DNA of 6,919 bases from assembly GCA_964592635.1 (NCBI GenBank), contig CAZQFZ010000114.1, forward strand, positions 1-6,919. The letters run 5' to 3'. Of the stretch, positions 1 through 5,143 are shown in pieces (the first letter of the stretch is position 1; every line of letters begins with the position of its first letter). Below the pieces are notes generated by a model. It was not told where the DNA came from. It made no database searches and worked only from the letters and a program-made list of their open reading frames with translations. Position numbers and translations under genes: made by a program. The DNA comes from VMCP01 sp964592635. Its GTDB lineage: Bacteria; Bacteroidota; Bacteroidia; NS11-12g; UBA955.

Positions 1-2
1 TG

Positions 3-110
3 CCTCAGTTTTTACGCATTTTATTGGATCAAACTCCCCTCATGAATTATGTTGTTACTAGAACAACTACTCCTTGTAACTCACTTTTTTACAATACTAA
101 AGCTGCTTAA
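3..110 (+). CDS. Possible 3' end of an unrecognised gene cut by the window edge
   Basis: One forward frame is open from the left edge to a TAA at 108-110, giving about 35 codons that end in ...SLFYNTKAA. The other two forward frames stop at or before position 60. No family can be recognised from this fragment. Its length is within what chance allows in AT-rich DNA, so this is a weak call resting only on an open frame reaching the edge. The sequence to the left would settle it. Confidence 0.2.
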   Translation, partial: PQFLRILLDQTPLMNYVVTRTTTPCNSLFYNTKAA

Positions 111-296
111 GGATGATATTCAATAGATTGTGGACTAAATAAATTTTCTAGGGAGATTGAACGTAATAGAGAATTTTGGTGATTAAATAACTTTTCTGCC
201 AGAATAGTACTAAATAAAATATTTTACAATTAAATAGATTATTAGGAATGAAACTTTCCTATTTTCTGTCATTAAATCGCTAAAACCTTATTTTTA
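111..296. other. AT-rich intergenic stretch without recognisable gene
   Basis: This stretch has stops in all frames and no RNA-gene signature that I can see. It contains a short AT palindrome (215-226) and a weak 5-bp hairpin with a 7-base loop (244-260). The hairpin is followed by only a modest T-run and could at best be a poor terminator for a gene to the left. It leads into the promoter of the TetR gene. Confidence 0.5.
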
Positions 297-327
297 TTTG
301 CATTTCATGCATTATTAATTATATTTG
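297..327 (+). promoter_or_regulatory. Bacteroidota-type promoter of the TetR regulator gene
   Basis: A TTTG at 297-300 (-33 element) and TATATTTG at 320-327 (-7 element, matching TAnnTTTG) are separated by 19 bp. This is close to the canonical arrangement for the primary sigma factor of Bacteroidota. The expected transcription start is around 332-335, about 20 bases before the ATG at 355. That start falls inside the palindrome at 330-347, so binding there should block the gene's own promoter. Confidence 0.6.
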
Positions 328-329
328 CA

Positions 330-347
330 AACTAACAATCGTTAGTT
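330..347. promoter_or_regulatory. Probable TetR/PaaR-type operator palindrome
   Basis: AACTAACAATCGTTAGTT is an 18-bp inverted repeat with 9-bp half-sites and a single mismatched pair (337/340). Its core, CTAACAATCGTTAG (332-345), matches the operator consensus I recall for Thermus PaaR (CNAACGNNCGTTNG) at 9 of 10 fixed positions. It lies just downstream of the -7 box and 7 bases before the start codon of a TetR-family gene. The position suggests autorepression. A further TTAGT follows at 346-350, making a short direct repeat. The role is inferred; the palindrome is seen directly. Confidence 0.65.
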
Positions 348-354
348 AGTAGAT

Positions 355-921
355 ATGACTCGCAAAGAAGAGATTAGATATAAAGCACTTGAAATCATGA
401 GAATACATGGTTTTAATGGTTTAACTATGCGTCTTCTAGCAAAGGAAATAGGGATAGAAGCTGCAAGTATTTACAATCACATAGCTTCGAAAGATGAATT
501 ATTAGAGAGTGTTTGTTTTGATTTAGCATCGAAATTTGAATCAGCTGTATTGGAGGTAAATGATATTTATTTTAATGCCCCCGAAAAATTGTTTATGTTG
601 GTAAAGCTTCATGTTGAAATACTTTGTACTGATTTAAATGCTTCTTCGGTCTTCATGCATGATTGGCGTTATTTGAAAGAAATGAGTAGGCGTGAGTTTA
701 TTCAAAAGAGAAATAATTACGAACTACAAATAAGAGAAATCATTCAATTGGGCATTGACGAAGGTTATTTTAATGAAGTGGATACCAAGTTTGCTACGAT
801 AACCCTTTTAAGTACACTCAACAGTGTGGTTGAATGGTATAAACCTTCTGGTGTTTTAAATCCAGGTCAAGTAGCGCAGCAATTAAATCAATTTGTTCAA
901 ACTGGATTAAGAAAACATTGA
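355..921 (+). CDS. TetR-family transcriptional regulator, probable PaaR-like repressor of the paa genes
   Basis: A 188-residue protein of normal TetR length. The N-terminal DNA-binding domain spans about residues 5-50, with the helix-turn-helix at about 23-44 (LTMRLLAKEIGIEAASIYNH followed by IASKDELL). The all-helical C-terminal half ends in a pattern of the type NSVVEWYKPSG...NPGQVAQQL...GL (156-186). I associate this with TetR proteins that sense acyl-CoA thioesters, such as PaaR and KstR2. The gene lies 113 bp upstream of paaA in the same direction, so phenylacetyl-CoA is the likely inducer; that is inferred from context and family. The ATG at 355 fits the promoter and operator just upstream. 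No strong terminator separates it from paaA, so co-transcription is possible. The family is certain; the ligand and target are probable. Confidence 0.85.
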   Translation: MTRKEEIRYKALEIMRIHGFNGLTMRLLAKEIGIEAASIYNHIASKDELLESVCFDLASKFESAVLEVNDIYFNAPEKLFMLVKLHVEILCTDLNASSVFMHDWRYLKEMSRREFIQKRNNYELQIREIIQLGIDEGYFNEVDTKFATITLLSTLNSVVEWYKPSGVLNPGQVAQQLNQFVQTGLRKH

Positions 922-936
922 TTTTTTATGATATGT

Positions 937-958
937 GTAAATTTCGTTATAGGATTTG
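937..958 (+). promoter_or_regulatory. Weak candidate paaA promoter with a degenerate operator half-site
   Basis: TAGGATTTG (950-958) is a TA-N3-TTTG element, one base longer than the usual TAnnTTTG, and has no clear -33 TTG at the right distance. Immediately upstream, GTAAATTTCGTTAT (937-950) keeps the right half-site TCGTTA and the AA of the left half of the operator at 332-345, but matches only 6 of 10 consensus positions. Together they could give paaA its own repressed promoter. Read-through from the promoter at 297-327 would serve as well. Confidence 0.22.
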
Positions 959-1034
959 ATAGTAAAAGTGGGATTAGATATACAGAAAATAATAAAAATT
1001 AAATTAAAGATAACAACAATAAAAATATATAACT

Positions 1035-2027
1035 ATGTACGGTAATGCTTACATCGAAAACAATGGCAAAGAAGTGAACTCTTTGACTGCCAATGAAGAT
1101 CCAATTAAATTGGCCGAGTTTGAAGCGCGTATCGCCGCGGGTGAAAAAATTGAACCCCATGATTGGATGCCTGCTGAATACAGAAAGCAGTTGGTTCGAA
1201 TGATTGAACAACACGCTCACTCTGAAATCATTGGTGCCCTTCCAGAAGGTACTTGGATTACTCGCGCACCTGGTTTCCGCCGAAAAATGGCTTTAATGGC
1301 AAAGGTTCAAGATGAAACCGGACATGGTCAACTTTTGTACAATGCCGCAGAGACTTTGGGTAAATCTCGTGAGGATATGACCAACGATTTGATCACAGGA
1401 AAAAGCAAATACTCGAATGTATTTAACTATCCTGCAAAAACATGGGCAGATTCAGCAGTGATTGCTTGGTTAATTGACGCCGGTGCCATCGTGAATCAAT
1501 TAGCTAATAGCAAAGGAAGTTATGGTCCTTATTGTCGTGCGTTAGAACGCATCTGTGCTGAAGAATCCTTCCATTTAAAATATGGACATGATAATGTAGT
1601 GTTTTTAGCAACAGGTACTCCTAAGCAACGTGAAATGGTACAAGATGCATTGAACCGTTGGTGGGAACCCATCATGCATTTCTTTGGACCATCCGATAAA
1701 ATGTCGGTTCATACTGAAACGTTGATGAAGTGGAAAGTGAAAATGGCGTCGAACGATGATATGCGTCAAACATTTTTGGACATGTATGTACCTAAGATTT
1801 GGGATTTAGGTTTAACCTTACCCGATCCTAATTTGCGTAAGAACGAGGAAACCGGTAAGTGGGAATATACTGAACCTAATTGGGAAGTGTTCAAACAAGT
1901 AATTAACGGAAATGGTCCTTGTAATAAAGAGCGTTTAGCAGTTCGCCGTAAAGCGGAAGAAAACGGACGTTGGGTTCGTCAAGCATTGTTAAGTAAAACC
2001 GCAAAATACGTAGCTCCACTATCCTAA
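1035..2027 (+). CDS. paaA: Phenylacetyl-CoA 1,2-epoxidase catalytic subunit PaaA
   Basis: This is the diiron oxygenase subunit of the PaaABCE complex, which converts phenylacetyl-CoA to ring-1,2-epoxyphenylacetyl-CoA in the cytoplasm using O2 and electrons from PaaE. The protein has 330 residues. The ferritin-like core carries the iron-ligand motifs: Glu64 in QHAHSEI, DETGH (93-97; Glu94 and His97) preceded by Lys90, and EESFH (176-180; Glu177 and His180). Other family blocks seen are EPHDWMP (40-46), PEGTWITRAPGFRRK (70-84), KYSNVFNYP (125-133) and the C-terminal CNKERL...RKAEE..RWVR. It is about 20 residues longer at the N-terminus than E. coli PaaA. That extension, beginning MYG, is familiar from Bacteroidota homologues and supports the ATG at 1035. 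All expected metal ligands are present, so it should be active. paaB follows after 14 bp. Confidence 0.97.
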   Translation: MYGNAYIENNGKEVNSLTANEDPIKLAEFEARIAAGEKIEPHDWMPAEYRKQLVRMIEQHAHSEIIGALPEGTWITRAPGFRRKMALMAKVQDETGHGQLLYNAAETLGKSREDMTNDLITGKSKYSNVFNYPAKTWADSAVIAWLIDAGAIVNQLANSKGSYGPYCRALERICAEESFHLKYGHDNVVFLATGTPKQREMVQDALNRWWEPIMHFFGPSDKMSVHTETLMKWKVKMASNDDMRQTFLDMYVPKIWDLGLTLPDPNLRKNEETGKWEYTEPNWEVFKQVINGNGPCNKERLAVRRKAEENGRWVRQALLSKTAKYVAPLS

Positions 2028-2041
2028 TATCCCCCGAAACT

Positions 2042-2425
2042 ATGAAAATTAAAAGTTTAGATCCCCGCGTAACTCGAGCGAATATTGATGAAGATACGCA
2101 AGAAGGAATATTGAATCCACTTGATCATTTTGAAACGTACGAGGTTTTTGAACAGCGTAAACGTGGAATCCACCACATTCATGTTGGTAGTGTACATGCA
2201 CCTTCGGCTGAAATGGCAGTGGTATTCGCAAAGGAACAATACACGCGCAGAGGACAATGTGTCAACTTATGGGTGGTGAAAACATCCGATGTTTTTGTAA
2301 CTGAATACGAAGATTCCGATATTTTCGAAACCACAGCAAATAAAAAATACAGAGAACCCGATGCGTACAAAGTAATTGACCGCATTAACGCATTTAAAGA
2401 AAGAAACTCCAAACAAAACGCTTAA
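2042..2425 (+). CDS. paaB: Phenylacetyl-CoA 1,2-epoxidase subunit PaaB
   Basis: A small non-catalytic subunit that bridges PaaA-PaaC heterodimers in the epoxidase complex; the role is from family knowledge. The 127-residue protein has the PaaB signature: YEVFEQRKRG..H.HVGSVHAP (33-54), AKEQYTRRGQ (63-72), LWVVKTSD (76-83) and the tail motif KYREPDAYKV (102-111). E. coli PaaB has about 95 residues and starts near the YEVF block. Here about 28 extra residues precede it, starting MKIKSLDPRV, a form I recognise from Bacteroidota homologues. The start at 2042 is the first ATG after paaA's stop. Only 2 bases separate its TAA from the paaC ATG, indicating a tight operon. Confidence 0.95.
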   Translation: MKIKSLDPRVTRANIDEDTQEGILNPLDHFETYEVFEQRKRGIHHIHVGSVHAPSAEMAVVFAKEQYTRRGQCVNLWVVKTSDVFVTEYEDSDIFETTANKKYREPDAYKVIDRINAFKERNSKQNA

Positions 2426-2427
2426 AC

Positions 2428-3198
2428 ATGGAATTTACAGAAAAACACGTGATGGGTCTTAAAGACCTGCTTTACAAAATGGCCGATGATCTTTTGATTT
2501 TGGGACATAGAAACAGTGAATGGACTGGTTTAGGCCCCATTTTGGAGGAAGATATTGCGTTCTCGAGTATGGCTCAAGACAAAATGGGTCAATCACTTGC
2601 GTTGTATGAGATTCTTCACGAATTGGGTGAATCAGATCCGGATACCGTGGCTTTTACTCGAAATGATCACCAGTTCCATTGTTCTCAGTTGGTAGAATTA
2701 CCCATTGGTGAGTACGATTTTTCATTGGTGCGCCACTTTTTTTACGATCATGCCGATGCGATTCGTTTCGATATGTTGGCGAATACGGTAGTGGAGCCAT
2801 TGCAAATGGTGGCTAAAAAGTTCCGTGGTGAGATTAAATACCATACAATGCATGCAAACACTTGGTTGAAACAATTAGCTCACGGCAGTGAAGAATCCAA
2901 GTTGAGAATGCAATCGGCTATCAATGAGGTGTTTCCCTATGCATTAGGTATTTTTGAGCCTTCTGATTATGAGACTGAATTGATTGAAGCCGGAATATTT
3001 GAAGGAGAAGAAGCATTGAAAAATAAATGGTTGGAAACCGTGGTTCCATTGTTGGAATCCTATGGATATACCGTGCCGGATCCTGATGGGGTTACTCCTG
3101 TTTTCGGGGGACGTAAAGGCGTTCACACCGAGTATTTACAACCATTGTTGGATGAAATGACGGAAGTATTCCGAATTGATCCAGCAGCGGAGTGGTAA
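2428..3198 (+). CDS. paaC: Phenylacetyl-CoA 1,2-epoxidase structural subunit PaaC
   Basis: A ferritin-like partner of PaaA; in the family it forms the PaaA-PaaC heterodimer that stabilises the catalytic subunit but is not itself the oxygenase. The 256-residue length is close to E. coli PaaC (about 248). Family blocks: ADDLLILGHRNSEW.G..P.LEEDIA (19-44), DKMGQSLALYEI (51-62), D.VAFTRN..QF (72-83), RHFFYDHAD (102-110), EIKYHTMHANTWLKQLAHG (135-153), and the C-terminal GGRKGVHTEYLQPLLDEM (227-244). It starts 2 bases after paaB stops, so the two are probably translationally coupled. After its TAA comes a 98-bp spacer with a strong inverted repeat before paaD, the only sizeable break inside the paaABCD block. 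Confidence 0.95.
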   Translation: MEFTEKHVMGLKDLLYKMADDLLILGHRNSEWTGLGPILEEDIAFSSMAQDKMGQSLALYEILHELGESDPDTVAFTRNDHQFHCSQLVELPIGEYDFSLVRHFFYDHADAIRFDMLANTVVEPLQMVAKKFRGEIKYHTMHANTWLKQLAHGSEESKLRMQSAINEVFPYALGIFEPSDYETELIEAGIFEGEEALKNKWLETVVPLLESYGYTVPDPDGVTPVFGGRKGVHTEYLQPLLDEMTEVFRIDPAAEW

Positions 3199-3234
3199 AT
3201 ATTGAAATTTAGGTAACACAGTTTATTAAAAACT

Positions 3235-3272
3235 TCGAATCGGAACATCTTGTAAACGGTGTTCCGATTCGA
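3235..3272. repeat. Perfect 13-bp inverted repeat between paaC and paaD
   Basis: TCGAATCGGAACA (3235-3247) and its exact complement TGTTCCGATTCGA (3260-3272) enclose a 12-base loop (3248-3259), 36 bases after the paaC stop and 24 before the paaD ATG. The transcript would fold into a stable hairpin. On the forward strand no T-run follows directly, so it is not a classical intrinsic terminator. On the reverse strand AAGTTTTTAATAAA follows. Possible roles are partial attenuation before paaD, an mRNA processing or 3'-protection stem for paaABC, or a protein-binding site. Confidence 0.7.
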
Positions 3273-3296
3273 TTCATAAAAAATCCATTTTTGATT

Positions 3297-3785
3297 ATGA
3301 ATTCCCGCGAGCAACATATAAAATCAGTTTTAGAACAGGTAAACGATCCAGAGATTCCTACTATATCCATTGTTGATTTAGGAATTGTTACCAAAATTAT
3401 TTCTGAAAGTGAGAAACAAGCCTACGTGCAGTTAACTCCAACATTCTCAGGTTGCCCAGCGCTGAAAATAATGGAGAACTTGGTATCTGCAGCATTGTTG
3501 AACGCTGGATTCAATGAAATTAAAGTAGAAACGTCGTTTGAAACCCAATGGAATTCAAACTTGATTTCTGAAAAAGGTTTGGCAGCATTAAAAAAGCATG
3601 GATTAGCTCCTCCTCCCAAACATGATGGTTATATCGAATTGGATGTTTTAAGCGATATTCCTTGTCCGTTATGCAATAGTAGAAATACAACTTTGCAAAC
3701 ACCTTTCGGACCTACACTTTGTCGTTCTATCCACTACTGCAATAATTGCAGCAATGCATTCGAGGCATTCAAGCCGGTGTCGTGA
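3297..3785 (+). CDS. paaD: Phenylacetate-CoA oxygenase assembly protein PaaD
   Basis: A DUF59/MIP18-like protein with a C-terminal cysteine-rich domain. In the family it is needed for Fe-S cluster assembly of the epoxidase system, thought to act on the PaaE reductase, and is not a subunit of the enzyme. Counting from the ATG at 3297 it has 162 residues. Motifs are DPEIP (17-21), SIVDLG, TPTFSGCPA (47-55, with the conserved Cys53), and a probable zinc or Fe-S knuckle of five cysteines: Cys123 and Cys126 (CPLC), Cys142 (FGPTLC), Cys148 and Cys151 (YCNNC), closing with FEAFKPVS. A TTG at 3291 would add two residues. The in-frame ATG at 3297 is preferred because it is a standard codon and leaves the usual MNSREQHI start. 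The last bases of the gene are repeated 77 bp downstream. Confidence 0.93.
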   Translation: MNSREQHIKSVLEQVNDPEIPTISIVDLGIVTKIISESEKQAYVQLTPTFSGCPALKIMENLVSAALLNAGFNEIKVETSFETQWNSNLISEKGLAALKKHGLAPPPKHDGYIELDVLSDIPCPLCNSRNTTLQTPFGPTLCRSIHYCNNCSNAFEAFKPVS

Positions 3786-3863
3786 AGCCAGCTTGTAGGG
3801 ATTAGAAATTATTGATTTTAAAAAACGTGTAATGTTTTGAAACTTTCAAGCCGGTGTCGTGAA
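3768..3863 (+). repeat. 19-bp direct repeat duplicating the end of paaD
   Basis: TTCAAGCCGGTGTCGTGAA occurs at 3768-3786, where it encodes the last residues FKPVS and stop of PaaD, and again exactly at 3845-3863 in the spacer before kdsB. Just upstream of the second copy, TTTGAAACT stands where paaD has TTCGAGGCA. Read in register the spacer copy would encode FETFKPVS-stop against FEAFKPVS-stop in the gene, with two synonymous changes, although its frame closes with TAA two codons earlier. It looks like a remnant of a second, diverged paaD end. Confidence 0.7.
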
Positions 3864-3923
3864 ATAATAATAGCCAAGGTGGTAAATAACCGACCGAGAG
3901 CATTATCAACACTTAACTCGATA

Positions 3924-4703
3924 CTATCGAATTTCCATTAATCTTTTTTCGGCAATAATTAAATCTTCGGGAGTGTCAACAGCGGGACTTTCGTATTCCG
4001 TTTCAATCACTTTGATTTTTAAACCGTGATCTAGCCAGCGTAATTGTTCTAGACTTTCAGTTTGTTCCAAAAGTGTACTGGGTAAATACATCAATGTCTT
4101 TAAAACTGAACTGCGATAAGCGTACATCCCAATATGTCGGTAATAAGTATAATCAGAACCTCCGCGATTGTATGGAATCACACTGCGACTAAAATACAGT
4201 GCAGTACCATCCAAATTCGATAATACCTTCACTTTATTTGGATCACCTAATGTATCGGTTTTTGCGAATGCTTTTTTCAATGTAGCTATATCGGTATCTT
4301 TTTCAATGAACGATTCTACCAATTTTAATACTTGATGTGTTTGAATAAAGGGTTCATCCCCTTGAAGATTTACAATAACATCACAATCCCATCCCAATTG
4401 ATTCAAGGCCTCCGCACAACGATCTGTACCACTAGGCAAAACAGGATCAGTCATGATAACCGTAACACGATTACCCAAATATTCTGTTACGGAATTCGCA
4501 ATGCGTTCGTCGTCTGTGGCCACAGCAACTCCCATGGTGGGTTGACATTTCAAAGCAGATTCAACGGTATGAATTATCATGGGTTTCCCACCGATCAATG
4601 CCAGCGGTTTTCCTGGAAAACGGGTGCTTGCATATCGAGCTGGAATTATGATTCCAAAAGTTGGAGCAGAGTTATTTGAATTGGACATTTGGGTGTTAGA
4701 CAT
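3924..4703 (-). CDS. kdsB: 3-deoxy-manno-octulosonate cytidylyltransferase (CMP-KDO synthetase) KdsB
   Basis: Activates KDO with CTP to CMP-KDO for the lipopolysaccharide inner core, in the cytoplasm; its presence fits an outer-membrane bacterium. The protein has 259 residues. The nucleotide-binding motif IPARYASTRFPGKPL is at 20-34, followed by SGTDRCAEA (91-99), VNLQGDEPF (111-119; metal-binding Asp116), FSRSVIPY (171-178), RHIGMYAYR (189-197), LEQLRWLDHG (218-227) and AVDTPEDL (241-248; second metal ligand Asp243). E. coli KdsB starts almost directly at the FxVIIPAR strand. Here about 15 polar residues, rich in Asn and Ser, precede it. Met6 is an alternative start. The start region is duplicated upstream in a 75-bp tandem array. 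The gene is convergent with paaD and lies downstream of the phosphatase gene on the same strand, about 440 bp away. Confidence 0.95.
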   Translation of the reverse strand: MSNTQMSNSNNSAPTFGIIIPARYASTRFPGKPLALIGGKPMIIHTVESALKCQPTMGVAVATDDERIANSVTEYLGNRVTVIMTDPVLPSGTDRCAEALNQLGWDCDVIVNLQGDEPFIQTHQVLKLVESFIEKDTDIATLKKAFAKTDTLGDPNKVKVLSNLDGTALYFSRSVIPYNRGGSDYTYYRHIGMYAYRSSVLKTLMYLPSTLLEQTESLEQLRWLDHGLKIKVIETEYESPAVDTPEDLIIAEKRLMEIR

Positions 4704-4778
4704 TTATAATTTACTTAGGATTTGAACGATTGGAGCTGGAGCAGAGTTATTTGAATTGGACATTTGGGTGTTAGACAT
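4704..4778 (-). CDS. Mini-ORF (24 residues) formed by the repeat unit, abutting kdsB
   Basis: In the kdsB direction the complete repeat unit reads ATG...TAA over exactly 25 codons. It begins MSNTQMSNSNNSAP like KdsB, then continues APIVQILSKL and stops. The TAA (4704-4706) directly touches the kdsB ATG (4701-4703), with no base between. Each extra unit would add another such minicistron in the same frame. No function is known. It may be a by-product of the duplication or act as a translated leader coupling ribosomes into kdsB. Confidence 0.3.
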   Translation of the reverse strand: MSNTQMSNSNNSAPAPIVQILSKL

Positions 4779-4791
4779 TTATAATTTACTT

Positions 4792-4891
4792 NNNNNNNNN
4801 NNNNNNNNNNNNNNNNNNNNNNNNNNNNNNNNNNNNNNNNNNNNNNNNNNNNNNNNNNNNNNNNNNNNNNNNNNNNNNNNNNNNNNNNNNN
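4792..4891. other. Assembly gap of 100 Ns
   Basis: Exactly 100 undetermined bases, the conventional size for a scaffold gap of unknown length. The gap sits precisely at the boundary between two repeat units: the sequence before it ends with the last base of a unit and the sequence after it begins with the first. This points to repeat collapse. Any reading frame drawn across it is meaningless. Confidence 0.97.
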
Positions 4892-4892
4892 A

Positions 4893-5078
4893 GGATTTGA
4901 ACGATTGGAGCTGGAGCAGAGTTATTTGAATTGGACATTTATTTATAACACAGGTTTTGAACAATTGCTGCAGGCAGAATTGGATTTCTACCCTATGTTT
5001 TGGTTGTTATTATATGTGGTATTATTGTACACATGGAGCAATTGGGGTTTTTGGAGATTTGAATATAGGTTAAAGTAG
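4893..5078 (+). other. Open frame of about 61 codons leaving the gap, doubtful coding
   Basis: On the forward strand a frame is open from the gap edge to a TAG at 5076-5078. It is rich in Trp, Tyr and Leu, with a hydrophobic stretch (FWLLLYVVLLYTW) near its end, and the repeat units give similar peptides (GFERLELEQ, GFEQLLQAE). The same frame is closed by a TAG in the complete unit before the gap. It has no good start and no recognised family. It may simply be a TTGG-rich chance frame. Confidence 0.12.
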
Positions 5079-5097
5079 AGCATTAAAGTAGAGCATT
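5070..5097. repeat. 13-bp tandem duplication
   Basis: TTAAAGTAGAGCA occurs twice head to tail (5070-5082, 5083-5095), followed by the TT that begins a third copy. It lies in the spacer between the phosphatase stop and the kdsB leader array. It looks like a replication-slippage product, and no regulatory role can be read from it. Confidence 0.7.
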
Positions 5098-5143
5098 CTG
5101 GTATTGCAGAGCAAAATTGGCGCTTGAGGCAAACGAAAACCAG

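Larger units (their letters stand above)
4662..4987. repeat. 75-bp tandem repeat array duplicating the kdsB start region, interrupted by an assembly gap
   Basis: The 75-bp unit is complete once, at 4717-4791. The preceding 55 bp (4662-4716) are an exact partial copy that includes the first codons of kdsB. After the gap, 4892-4940 repeats the first 49 bp exactly. About 4952-4987 (AGGTTTTGAACAATTG...) is a diverged further copy of the unit's first half. The array presumably continues through the 100 Ns, where it collapsed in assembly, so the copy number is unknown. The remainder of the spacer up to the phosphatase stop (4988-5143) holds only a 13-bp tandem duplication and no clear promoter or terminator. 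Confidence 0.85.

Noticed and set aside
244..260. Hairpin AGGAA-N7-TTCCT as terminator of an upstream gene
   Set aside because: The stem is only 5 bp and the following T-run is weak.
999..1220. Reverse-strand frame of 73 codons
   Set aside because: It lies opposite the paaA start region, has no family features, and overlaps a certain gene.
3291..3296. TTG start two codons before the paaD ATG
   Set aside because: An in-frame ATG follows immediately at 3297, and nothing favours the rare start codon.
3918..3930. Palindrome TCGATACTATCGA over the kdsB stop codon
   Set aside because: The arms have only one base between them, so no hairpin can form, and no T-run follows. It is probably chance.
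4332..4679. Forward frame of 115 codons
   Set aside because: It is antisense to the conserved core of kdsB. The Ile/Ser/Thr-rich translation has no recognisable motif and its codons mirror kdsB.
4662..4940. CRISPR-like array
   Set aside because: The repeats are directly contiguous without variable spacers, the unit is 75 bp, and it overlaps the start of kdsB.
4779..4964. Reverse frame running through the gap
   Set aside because: More than half of it is undetermined bases, and the frame differs from the kdsB and mini-ORF frame. It exists only because N codons are not stops.
4962..4982. Bulged hairpin CAATTgCTGC/GCAGAATTG as a terminator between the phosphatase and kdsB
   Set aside because: The loop would be only 2 bases and no T-run follows on either strand. 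It is more likely part of the diverged repeat copy.
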